A stretch of DNA of 5,537 bases from an uncultured Erysipelotrichales bacterium (GTDB lineage: Bacteria; Bacillota_I; Bacilli_A; Erysipelotrichales; Coprobacillaceae). The DNA is taken from contig CAKVJS010000090.1 of assembly GCA_934754755.1 (NCBI GenBank), positions 1-5,537 of the forward strand, in the 5' to 3' direction. Under the pieces are notes generated by a model. That model was not told the origin of the DNA. It saw nothing but the letters and a program-made list of their open reading frames with translations, and did no database searches. A program made the translations under genes and the position numbers. The stretch's first letter is position 1. Each line of letters begins with the position of its first letter. Below are positions 1 to 5,537 of this stretch, in pieces.

Positions 1-1
1 T

Positions 2-751
2 AAAACTAGGCATTTAGGGATACGGGAAGCAACGACGGAATATATCATGTTTATGGATAATGATGACTTTATTGATTCTAATTATGTTGCTACATTCATG
101 GAGGCTATGCAAAGTGGTGACTTTGATATGATCATTGGCGGATATCGTCGGGCTACATATGAAAAAACACTATATAGTGTACAAGCGCACAATACAGAGT
201 GGACAAAATATGAAATTAGTGCTCCTTGGGCTAAGTTGTTTCGTCGCAAATTTATCATCGATAATCGTATTCACTTTTTGGACAACCCCATTGGTGAAGA
301 TGTTTATTTTACTATGTTAGCTTGCCAAAAAACAGATAAGATTAAAATCATTCCATATATTGGATATAATTGGTATTATAATGATGCTAGCGTTTCAAAC
401 AATGAACAAAAGGGATTAATGAATACATCGGAAATTATTAAACTATTAGATTCTATTTATGAAGTATATAAAGGACAAATGAATCCACTAGTTTCCTATT
501 TTTTTATTCGATATGTTATTTGGTATTTATTGTTTTCTGGGCGGAATGCTTCCACAACACAATTCTTAGAAGTACATACCCAATTGTTTTCTTGGTTAGA
601 AGAGAAAAAAATACACAATACTATCCGTTGGTATGATACAAGCATCCAGGGAGAACCGTTAAAAAATAGAATTGCTGTAAGCTTACTACTCTTTTTACGG
701 AAGATAAAAGCGACAGCATTATTCTCAAAAATATATTGTAGAGGTGAATAA
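2..751 (+). CDS. Family 2 (GT-A fold) glycosyltransferase, 5'-truncated by the window edge
   Basis: The frame is open from base 2, and residues before the first internal ATG (47) already match the family: a TRHLGIREA stretch resembles the usual ARNxGIxxAxGEY motif, so the true start lies upstream. About 249 C-terminal residues are visible. MDNDD (nt 53-67) is the DxD-type motif that binds the nucleotide-sugar diphosphate and metal. Next come the family's APWAKLFRRKF block (from about nt 221) and a GED motif (nt 293-301), where the acidic pair probably includes the catalytic base. The last ~100 residues are a variable tail with a hydrophobic aromatic stretch (about nt 488-540), perhaps a membrane-associating helix. 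The enzyme would transfer a sugar to a surface glycan at the cytoplasmic face of the membrane. Sitting beside a second glycosyltransferase and near rhamnose synthesis genes suggests cell-wall or exopolysaccharide assembly. Family is clear; donor and acceptor are unknown. Confidence 0.88.
   Translation, partial: KTRHLGIREATTEYIMFMDNDDFIDSNYVATFMEAMQSGDFDMIIGGYRRATYEKTLYSVQAHNTEWTKYEISAPWAKLFRRKFIIDNRIHFLDNPIGEDVYFTMLACQKTDKIKIIPYIGYNWYYNDASVSNNEQKGLMNTSEIIKLLDSIYEVYKGQMNPLVSYFFIRYVIWYLLFSGRNASTTQFLEVHTQLFSWLEEKKIHNTIRWYDTSIQGEPLKNRIAVSLLLFLRKIKATALFSKIYCRGE
741..747 (+). promoter_or_regulatory. Ribosome binding site that selects the TTG start of the second glycosyltransferase
   Basis: GAGGTGA (741-747) matches the anti-Shine-Dalgarno core and lies 5 nt before TTG at 753. 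The in-frame GTG at 744 falls inside this site, and the bases before it (ATATTGTA) contain no ribosome binding site. The TTG is therefore the better start. The site overlaps the last codons of the upstream gene, whose stop ends at 751, so translation of the two genes is probably coupled. Confidence 0.75.
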
Positions 752-752
752 A

Positions 753-1550
753 TTGAAAAAACATTTCCATACATTTGTTGTATTGGCGTATAAAGAATCA
801 CCGTATTTAGAAAAGTGCATTCTATCTGTAATGAAACAGACAAAAAAAAATAGCCAGATTGTTATTGCAACCTCTACGAATAATTCGCATATCAAAAATA
901 TCGCAAATAAATATGATGTAACGATTTATGAAGCCCCTAAAAGCAAACAAGGTATTGGATATGATTTTGATTTCGCTTATAGTTGCGCTACAACGCCATT
1001 AGTTACGATTGCGCACCAAGACGATATTTATGAGCCAACCTACTATGAAAAGGTACTTGAAAAATATCAAAAGAACCCTAAAGCATTGCTTATCTTTTGC
1101 GATTATTATGAGATTAGAGGTAAAAAGAAGGTGTACAGTAATACAAATCTGAAGATCAAACGCTGGTTATTAACACCTTTGCGTAGTAAGTTTTTATCGA
1201 AAACAAGATTTGGAAAACGCTTGGTACTTCGTTTTGGTAATGCGATTTGTTGTCCGGCAGTTACTTTTGTTAGACCCAATATACCCTATCCATCGATTTT
1301 TCAATGTTCTTTTGTGTGTAATATAGACTGGTACGCATGGGAAAAGATTTCAAGATGTAAGGGGAGTTTTATATTAGTAAAGGAAAAATTAATGGGGCAT
1401 AGAGTTCATACGAATTCAACAACAACCGAAATTATTAATAATAATATTCGCACTAAAGAGGATTTAATTATGTTTCAAAAGTTTTGGCCATCATTTATTG
1501 CGAAATTATTAAATCGATTCTACGTGCAGGCTGAAAAAAGCAATTCTTGA
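753..1550 (+). CDS. Family 2 (GT-A fold) glycosyltransferase
   Basis: This is a complete 265-residue protein from a TTG start, chosen because GAGGTGA lies 5 nt upstream; an in-frame GTG at 744 would add three residues. The N-terminus (FVVLAYKESPYLEKCILSVMKQT, residues 8-30) is the first beta strand and helix of the GT-A nucleotide-binding fold. A GIGYDFDFAYS segment (about 67-77) precedes VTIAHQDDIYEP (about 84-95), whose QDD is the DxD-equivalent metal and nucleotide-sugar site. The C-terminus (HRVHTNSTTTEII, later a KFWP segment) resembles a subgroup of bacterial surface-polysaccharide transferases. I see no signal peptide or transmembrane helix, so it is probably cytoplasmic or peripheral. 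It follows the first glycosyltransferase by 1 nt and ends at an intrinsic terminator, so it is the last gene of that operon. A run of nine A (842-850) lies early in the gene. The sugar specificity is not determinable; rhamnosyl transfer is only a contextual guess. Confidence 0.87.
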   Translation: MKKHFHTFVVLAYKESPYLEKCILSVMKQTKKNSQIVIATSTNNSHIKNIANKYDVTIYEAPKSKQGIGYDFDFAYSCATTPLVTIAHQDDIYEPTYYEKVLEKYQKNPKALLIFCDYYEIRGKKKVYSNTNLKIKRWLLTPLRSKFLSKTRFGKRLVLRFGNAICCPAVTFVRPNIPYPSIFQCSFVCNIDWYAWEKISRCKGSFILVKEKLMGHRVHTNSTTTEIINNNIRTKEDLIMFQKFWPSFIAKLLNRFYVQAEKSNS

Positions 1551-1558
1551 TAGATAGT

Positions 1559-1588
1559 AAGATGCTAGTACAATAGTATCTTTTTTTA
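1559..1588 (+). terminator. Intrinsic terminator after the glycosyltransferase operon
   Basis: AAGATGCTA (1559-1567) pairs with TAGTATCTT (1574-1582) over nine pairs, one of them G-U, around the 6-nt loop GTACAA. The stem runs into seven T (1581-1587). It starts 8 nt after the glycosyltransferase stop codon. It is AT-rich and so modest in strength, but position and layout fit a Rho-independent terminator that separates this operon from the MerR-type gene. Confidence 0.75.
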
Positions 1589-1603
1589 TTTGTGTTTATG
1601 ATT

Positions 1604-1609
1604 TATAAT
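1604..1609 (+). promoter_or_regulatory. Candidate -10 box of the MerR-methyltransferase gene
   Basis: TATAAT (1604-1609) is a perfect -10 hexamer ending 6 nt before ATG 1616. Transcription would then begin at about 1616, giving little or no leader. The -35 region at 17-bp spacing is just the T-run of the preceding terminator, so there is no good -35 hexamer, and in AT-rich DNA this match could be chance. A promoter is expected here because a terminator lies immediately upstream. Confidence 0.4.
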
Positions 1610-1615
1610 GAGAAC

Positions 1616-2773
1616 ATGAAATATTATACAACTGGACAATTCGCAAAAAAAGCAGGTACTACCGAACGAACGATTCGTTATTATGATAAAATTGGGCTTT
1701 TAAAACCCACTCGGGTACTATCTAATGGATATCGACAATACACGAATTATGATCTTATTAAGTTACAACGAATTATTGTGTTACAGACTCTTGGTTTTAC
1801 ATTGGAGGATATCTTTCCGCTAGTTGTGGAGGAAGGATCAATGGATGATAACTTTAAAACCTCCCTGTCTATGCAAATAGGCGTTGTGAATCAGAAGATT
1901 GAATACTTTATTACGTTGAAAAAGGCACTATTACGTATGGAAAAGTTAGTCCAACATAATCATTTGCCCTGGGATCAAATTCGCGAAATCATTACATTGA
2001 GTAAAAATGAAGATACAGTCATCGAACAATATCAAAGTATTCGCCAATTACATAAAAAAATAGATTTTCATACTCGTTTTTCTAACAATCCCATACCTTG
2101 GTTCTTGTGGTTATATCAACATATGGAAGTTGTAAAAGCCAATAAACTATTGGAAATTGGCTGTGGTAATGGCGAATTATGGAGATGTAATACAATGAAT
2201 TTACGTAATCGCGAGTTTTTCTTGACGGATTACAATAAAAGCATGTTGGAAGAAGCAAAGCTAATAAATGGAAATGATTTTAACTATTTGTCTATGGATG
2301 GCCAAGATATTACTTTTAAAGATGAGTATTTTGATCAAATTATTGCGAATCATGTTTTGTTTTATTTCTCTTCTTTAAATAAGGGTTTATTTGAGATATG
2401 GCGGGTCTTAAAAAAAGATGGATATTTGTATGCGAGTACATACGGAAAAGATCATATGAAGGAAATTCGCATATTACTGAGGGAGTATGATAAACATATC
2501 AGACTGCATGACAATACTTGCTTTACCATTGAGAATGGTGAACAATTATTATCTGAACGGTTTAGAAACATATCTTTTACTCCTTATAATGATTTTTTAC
2601 TTGTTGACGATGTGGATTCCCTCGTTGATTATATTATGCTTTGTTCCGGTAATCAAAAGGAAATCATAGGGAAAGACATACAAAAATTTAAACAATTTGT
2701 ACAAGGTAAGATGAAGAATAATGGGCATATTAAGATAACAAAGAATGTTGGTTTATATATTTGTCAAAAATAG
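1616..2773 (+). CDS. MerR-type transcriptional regulator fused to a SAM-dependent methyltransferase
   Basis: The protein has 385 residues from ATG 1616. The start was chosen because MKYYTTGQFAKKAG is the canonical MerR beginning; in-frame GTG 1592 and ATG 1598 would add eight or six residues with no family support. Residues 1-70 are the winged helix-turn-helix (RTIRYYDKIGLLKP at 18-31, NGYRQY at 37-42, LGFTLEDI at 59-66). A helical stretch at about 80-112 probably forms the MerR dimer coiled coil. A linker leads to a class I methyltransferase: LLEIGCGNG (178-186) is the SAM-binding motif I, D205 is the acidic residue after strand 2, and IIANHVLFYF (242-251) followed by a VLKKDGYLY segment complete the Rossmann core. 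The methyltransferase occupies the place of the usual effector-binding domain. Similar MerR-methyltransferase proteins occur in other Bacillota, but I know of no assigned substrate. It has no clear ribosome binding site. It lies directly upstream of the rml promoter with no terminator between, making it a candidate regulator of that promoter. Domains are confident; function is inferred. Confidence 0.88.
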   Translation: MKYYTTGQFAKKAGTTERTIRYYDKIGLLKPTRVLSNGYRQYTNYDLIKLQRIIVLQTLGFTLEDIFPLVVEEGSMDDNFKTSLSMQIGVVNQKIEYFITLKKALLRMEKLVQHNHLPWDQIREIITLSKNEDTVIEQYQSIRQLHKKIDFHTRFSNNPIPWFLWLYQHMEVVKANKLLEIGCGNGELWRCNTMNLRNREFFLTDYNKSMLEEAKLINGNDFNYLSMDGQDITFKDEYFDQIIANHVLFYFSSLNKGLFEIWRVLKKDGYLYASTYGKDHMKEIRILLREYDKHIRLHDNTCFTIENGEQLLSERFRNISFTPYNDFLLVDDVDSLVDYIMLCSGNQKEIIGKDIQKFKQFVQGKMKNNGHIKITKNVGLYICQK

Positions 2774-2776
2774 AGG

Positions 2777-2807
2777 TTGACATTAACCTTACGTCAGGGT
2801 TTATAGT
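2777..2807 (+). promoter_or_regulatory. rml operon promoter with a 19-bp spacer (MerR-regulated type)
   Basis: TTGACA (2777-2782) is a perfect -35 hexamer. TATAGT (2802-2807) matches five of six -10 positions. The spacer is 19 bp rather than the usual 17. A 17-bp reading would need TTTATA (2800-2805), a poor -10. Overlong 19-20 bp spacers are the hallmark of promoters that MerR-family proteins activate by distorting DNA. Transcription would start near 2813-2815, leaving a leader of under 20 nt before rmlA, whose ribosome binding site AGGAGGG is at 2820-2826. Confidence 0.62.
2782..2804 (+). promoter_or_regulatory. Candidate operator: inverted repeat filling the promoter spacer
   Basis: The core AACCTTACGTCAGGGTT (2785-2801) is an imperfect dyad centred at 2793, within 1 bp of the spacer centre. 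AACC at the left mirrors GGTT at the right, with T2790/A2796 also symmetric. One step outside the core, 2782-2783 and 2803-2804 match as well, giving seven symmetric positions of nine per half. A dyad between -35 and -10 is where MerR-family dimers bind. It is not followed by a T-run, so a terminator is unlikely. The binding protein is unproven. Confidence 0.5.
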
Positions 2808-2831
2808 ATATATACATATAGGAGGGATACC

Positions 2832-3713
2832 ATGAAAGGAATTGTATTAGCAGGAGGTAGTGGAACAAGATTATATCCATTAACGCAAGTGACAAGTAAA
2901 CAATTATTACCAATCTATGATAAACCAATGATTTATTATCCATTAAGTATATTAATGGAGGCTGGAATAAAGGATATATTAATTATATCAACACCAGATG
3001 ATACCAAGCGATTTGAAGAATTATTGGGTGATGGTAAGCAATTTGGGATTTCTTTACAATATAAAGTGCAACCTTCACCGGATGGATTAGCACAAGCCTT
3101 TTTACTTGGTGAAGAATTTATCGCGGAGGATAGTTGTGCTATGATCTTGGGTGATAATATTTTCCATGGGCATGGATTAGCCAAACGATTACGCAAAGCA
3201 GCTACCAAGACAGAAGGGGCAACGGTGTTTGGATATTATGTCGATGATCCAGAACGTTTTGGTGTTGTTTCTTTTGATGATCATGGTAAGGCTATATCTT
3301 TAGAAGAGAAGCCAACGGAACCAAAATCAAACTATGCAGTTACTGGTTTGTATTTCTATGATAATAAGGTTGTAGAGTATGCGAAACAAATCAAACCCAG
3401 TGCGCGCGGTGAATTAGAAATTACGGATTTAAATAAAATCTATCTAGAAAAAGGGGCACTAGATGTTACCTTACTTGGTCGAGGGTATACTTGGTTAGAT
3501 ACAGGTACCCATGAATCACTAGTAGAGGCAACGAATTTTGTAGCAACCATTGAAACCCATCAAAACCGTAAAATATCTTGCCTGGAAGAAATCGCGTATG
3601 CAAATGGTTGGATTGATAAAGCGCAGTTACAAAAGGCGGCTAATTTATATCATAAAAATCAATATGGTAAATATTTAAAAGATGTTCTAGAAGGAAAATT
3701 TATTGACCAATAG
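2832..3713 (+). CDS. rmlA: Glucose-1-phosphate thymidylyltransferase RmlA (dTDP-glucose pyrophosphorylase)
   Basis: RmlA joins dTTP and glucose-1-phosphate to give dTDP-glucose and pyrophosphate, the first and usually feedback-controlled step of dTDP-L-rhamnose synthesis, in the cytoplasm. The protein is 293 residues, the normal length for the family. Visible signatures are the nucleotidyltransferase loop [11 protein letters not shown] (8-18), [16 protein letters not shown] (23-38), [10 protein letters not shown] (80-89), the metal-binding LGDN (106-109, D108), EEKP (158-161) with its sugar-binding Glu-Lys, [10 protein letters not shown] (192-201) and [10 protein letters not shown] (221-230) with the second metal-ligand Asp. 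The AGGAGGG ribosome binding site (2820-2826) lies 5 nt before the ATG. It is the first gene of the rml operon, directly behind the 19-bp-spacer promoter, and is followed after 12 nt by rmlC. All key residues seen are intact, so it should be functional. Confidence 0.97.
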   Translation: MKGIVLAGGSGTRLYPLTQVTSKQLLPIYDKPMIYYPLSILMEAGIKDILIISTPDDTKRFEELLGDGKQFGISLQYKVQPSPDGLAQAFLLGEEFIAEDSCAMILGDNIFHGHGLAKRLRKAATKTEGATVFGYYVDDPERFGVVSFDDHGKAISLEEKPTEPKSNYAVTGLYFYDNKVVEYAKQIKPSARGELEITDLNKIYLEKGALDVTLLGRGYTWLDTGTHESLVEATNFVATIETHQNRKISCLEEIAYANGWIDKAQLQKAANLYHKNQYGKYLKDVLEGKFIDQ

Positions 3714-3725
3714 AAGGAGAATACA

Positions 3726-4301
3726 ATGAAAACAATAGCGACAAAAATACCTGGTGTAATCCTGATTGAGCCTGATGTCTTCGGTGATCATCGTGGTTAT
3801 TTTATGGAAACATATGCCTATTCAAAGTATAAAGAGATGGGAATTACAACGACCTTTGTCCAAGACAATATGTCGTTTAGTGCGCAAAAAGGGACCTTAC
3901 GTGGATTACATTTTCAAAACAATCCTAAAGCACAAGCGAAACTGGTAAGCTGTACCAAAGGGACAGTAATTGATGTAGCTGTGGATATTCGTAAGGGATC
4001 GCCAACCTATTGTCAGTGGGTTGCTGTCGAGCTAAGTGAGGAAAACAAACGTCAATTCTTTATACCAAAAGGTTTTGCACACGGCTTCTTAACCCTAACG
4101 GATAATGTAGAATTCCGTTATAAAGTAGATAATGAATACGATAAAGAACAAGATCGTGGAATTCGGTATGATGACCCTGACATTGCTGTTGATTGGGGAA
4201 GCTTACTACAAGGGATTACCCCTATTTTATCTAAAAAAGATACTGAAGGACCAGTATTAAAAGACAGTGATTGTAATTTTGTGTATGAAGGAGAAAAATA
4301 A
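3726..4301 (+). CDS. rmlC: dTDP-4-dehydrorhamnose 3,5-epimerase RmlC
   Basis: RmlC epimerises C3 and C5 of dTDP-4-keto-6-deoxy-glucose to give dTDP-4-keto-L-rhamnose, the third pathway step. The family folds as a cupin jelly-roll dimer. The 191 residues match the usual ~180-200. Visible signatures are GDHRGYFMETY (20-30), VQDNMSFSAQKGTLRGLHFQ (45-64) with the catalytic His at 62, K72 in the following AKLVS segment, VIDVAVDIRKGSPT (81-94), the GFAHGF block (116-121) and the RYKVDNEY block with the conserved active-site Tyr at 132. AAGGAGA (3714-3720) lies 5 nt before the ATG. The stop codon overlaps the rmlB start by 1 nt (TAATG), indicating translational coupling. Nothing is truncated or missing. 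Confidence 0.96.
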   Translation: MKTIATKIPGVILIEPDVFGDHRGYFMETYAYSKYKEMGITTTFVQDNMSFSAQKGTLRGLHFQNNPKAQAKLVSCTKGTVIDVAVDIRKGSPTYCQWVAVELSEENKRQFFIPKGFAHGFLTLTDNVEFRYKVDNEYDKEQDRGIRYDDPDIAVDWGSLLQGITPILSKKDTEGPVLKDSDCNFVYEGEK

Positions 4302-5332
4302 TGAAAATATTAGTAACAGGTGGGGCTGGATTTATCGGTGGTAATTTTGTGCACTATATGGTAAACAAGTACCCAGAAGATATGATTGTTAATTTAGACG
4401 CTTTAACGTATGCCGGTAACCTAGAAACCTGTGCACCGGTTGAAAGTAAACCAAACTACAAATTTGTTAAAGGAGACATTGCAGATCGAGAATTTATTAA
4501 TACTCTTTTTGAGCAGGAAAAGTTTGATATTGTTGTAAACTTTGCAGCGGAATCACATGTTGATCGCAGTATCGAAGATCCAGCTATTTTTGTCAAAACA
4601 AATATTATGGGAACAACCACTTTACTGGATGCTTGTAATAAGTATGGTATTAAACGATATCATCAAGTATCGACAGATGAGGTATATGGAGATTTACCAC
4701 TAGATCGACCAGATTTGTTCTTTACGGAACAAACGCCATTGCATACCTCTAGTCCGTATAGTTCATCAAAAGCATCCGCTGATTTATTTGTATTAGCGTA
4801 TCATCGTACCTATGGTATGCCAGTAACGATTAGCCGTTGTTCGAATAACTATGGACCGTATCATTTTCCAGAAAAATTAATTCCTTTAATGATTGCTAGA
4901 GCCTTAGCGAATGAAAGTCTACCTGTTTATGGAACGGGTGAAAATGTGCGTGATTGGTTACATGTATACGATCATTGTGTTGCCATTGATTTAATTGTTC
5001 GTAAAGGAACTGTCGGTGAAATTTATAATGTAGGTGGCCATAACGAAAGAACCAACTTACAAGTCGTACAAACCATTTTACAAGAATTAGAAAAACCTGC
5101 ATCATTAATACAATATGTCGAAGATAGAAAAGGACATGACCGCCGTTATGCGATTGATCCAAAGAAGTTAGAAACTGAATTAGGATGGAAACCAAAATAC
5201 ACTTTTGATACGGGAATCAAACAGACGATTCAATGGTATTTAGAGAACAAGGATTGGTGGCAAAATATTCTAAGTGGGGAATATCAAAACTATTTTCAAA
5301 ATATGTACGTTAATAAAGGTAGGATAAAATAA
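4301..5332 (+). CDS. rmlB: dTDP-glucose 4,6-dehydratase RmlB
   Basis: RmlB converts dTDP-glucose to dTDP-4-keto-6-deoxy-glucose with bound NAD+, the second step of the pathway. It is an extended short-chain dehydrogenase of 343 residues, normal length. Visible signatures are the NAD-binding TGGAGFIGGNF (6-16), D33 with ALTYAGNL (34-41) after strand 2, GDI (58-60), the AAESHVDRS block (82-90), the active-site STDEVYG (124-130) with the dehydratase Thr-Asp-Glu triad at 125-127, and the YSSSK motif (Tyr153, Lys157). NNYGPYHFPEKL (182-193) is the substrate-binding segment of this family. The ribosome binding site GAAGGAGA (4287-4294) lies inside the end of rmlC, 6 nt before the ATG, and the start overlaps the rmlC stop by 1 nt. 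A strong hairpin follows immediately. Confidence 0.97.
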   Translation: MKILVTGGAGFIGGNFVHYMVNKYPEDMIVNLDALTYAGNLETCAPVESKPNYKFVKGDIADREFINTLFEQEKFDIVVNFAAESHVDRSIEDPAIFVKTNIMGTTTLLDACNKYGIKRYHQVSTDEVYGDLPLDRPDLFFTEQTPLHTSSPYSSSKASADLFVLAYHRTYGMPVTISRCSNNYGPYHFPEKLIPLMIARALANESLPVYGTGENVRDWLHVYDHCVAIDLIVRKGTVGEIYNVGGHNERTNLQVVQTILQELEKPASLIQYVEDRKGHDRRYAIDPKKLETELGWKPKYTFDTGIKQTIQWYLENKDWWQNILSGEYQNYFQNMYVNKGRIK

Positions 5333-5334
5333 AC

Positions 5335-5366
5335 AAAAAGTTATGATTTTATCATAACTTTTTTTT
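5335..5366 (+). terminator. Intrinsic terminator or attenuator between rmlB and rmlD
   Basis: AAAAAGTTATGA (5335-5346) pairs perfectly with TCATAACTTTTT (5352-5363) over 12 bp around the 5-nt loop TTTTA. It runs into eight T (5359-5366). It begins 2 nt after the rmlB stop and ends just before the rmlD ribosome binding site. Only three of the twelve pairs are GC, so termination may be partial. On the opposite strand the hairpin is followed by a shorter T-run, so weak bidirectional action is possible. Confidence 0.8.
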
Positions 5367-5379
5367 AAAGGAGAAAAAA

Positions 5380-5537
5380 ATGAAAATACTAGTAACAGGT
5401 GTTAAAGGGCAATTAGGATACGATATTGTTAAAGAATGCAAAAGGAATCATATAGAAGCCGTTGGCGTGGACATTGATACCATGGATATTACCAATAAAG
5501 CACAAGTAGAACAAGTTATACAAAAAGAACAAGTCGA
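5380..5537 (+). CDS. rmlD: dTDP-4-dehydrorhamnose reductase RmlD, 3'-truncated by the window edge
   Basis: RmlD reduces dTDP-4-keto-L-rhamnose with NAD(P)H to dTDP-L-rhamnose, the last step of the pathway. Only 52 codons are visible. The first beta-alpha-beta unit of the cofactor-binding fold is clear: MKILVTGVKGQLGYDIV carries the GxxGQLG pattern typical of RmlD, followed by AVGVDIDTMDITN with the Asp-Ile-Thr segment of the family. The ribosome binding site AAAGGAGA (5367-5374) lies 5 nt before the ATG, directly downstream of the terminator T-run. RmlD also starts with the same MKILVTG residues as RmlB, as expected for related short-chain dehydrogenases. The catalytic Tyr-Lys lies beyond the window. 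Identity rests on the N-terminus plus position after rmlA, rmlC and rmlB. Confidence 0.93.
   Translation, partial: MKILVTGVKGQLGYDIVKECKRNHIEAVGVDIDTMDITNKAQVEQVIQKEQV

Noticed and set aside
47..49. ATG 47 as the true start of the first glycosyltransferase
   Set aside because: The upstream in-frame residues match the conserved family motif before the DxD site, and a start here would delete the nucleotide-binding N-terminus. The gene is cut by the window edge.
496..843. Minus-strand open frame of 115 codons across the glycosyltransferase junction
   Set aside because: It lies opposite two well-supported genes, has no recognisable motifs or promoter, and is explained by AT-rich codon shadowing.
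2487..2669. Plus-strand 60-codon frame with a hydrophobic, membrane-like translation inside the MerR-methyltransferase gene
   Set aside because: It is an out-of-frame shadow of the methyltransferase coding region, with no ribosome binding site; hydrophobicity arises from T-rich second codon positions.
2785..2801. Hairpin 2785-2801 as a terminator for the MerR-methyltransferase gene
   Set aside because: The stem is short and imperfect and is not followed by a T-run; the promoter-spacer dyad reading fits better.
2806..2815. Perfect 10-bp palindrome GTATATATAC near the rml transcription start
   Set aside because: It consists almost entirely of alternating A and T in AT-rich DNA, so chance is a good explanation; there is no independent support for an operator.
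2936..3208. Minus-strand open frame of 90 codons within rmlA
   Set aside because: It is fully antisense to a conserved enzyme gene, and its protein shows no family features.
4896..5195. Minus-strand open frame of 99 codons within rmlB
   Set aside because: It is antisense to the rmlB coding region. The His/Leu/Phe-rich translation is what reversed coding sequence gives.

Overview
The window looks like chromosomal DNA from a low-GC Gram-positive bacterium (Bacillota). It is AT-rich, has strong AAGGAGA-type ribosome binding sites, uses a TTG start codon, and carries the rmlA-rmlC-rmlB-rmlD gene order common in that phylum. The species cannot be named from the sequence alone. All genes read on the + strand.

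Positions 1-1588 hold the end of a glycan-assembly operon: the 3' part of one family-2 glycosyltransferase, then a complete second one (TTG start, 1 nt after the first gene's stop), closed by an intrinsic terminator. Positions 1592-2773 hold one gene of its own, an N-terminal MerR-type DNA-binding domain fused to a C-terminal SAM-dependent methyltransferase. It lacks a convincing Shine-Dalgarno site, and a TATAAT box sits where transcription would begin at or next to its ATG. No terminator follows it.

Positions 2774-2831 carry a compact promoter region with TTGACA and TATAGT 19 bp apart and an imperfect inverted repeat filling the spacer. That is the layout of promoters regulated by MerR-family proteins. 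It drives the dTDP-L-rhamnose genes: rmlA (glucose-1-phosphate thymidylyltransferase), rmlC (3,5-epimerase), rmlB (4,6-dehydratase) and, after a strong hairpin-plus-T-run, the start of rmlD (reductase), which runs off the window.

Together, RmlA, B, C and D convert glucose-1-phosphate and dTTP to dTDP-L-rhamnose. The neighbouring glycosyltransferases probably build a rhamnose-containing cell-surface polysaccharide, though their actual donors cannot be read from sequence. The most interesting proposal is regulatory: the MerR-methyltransferase fusion may control the rml promoter immediately downstream. The hairpin inside the operon could also set RmlD output apart from RmlA/C/B. There is no sign of mobile elements, CRISPR, tRNA or rRNA.
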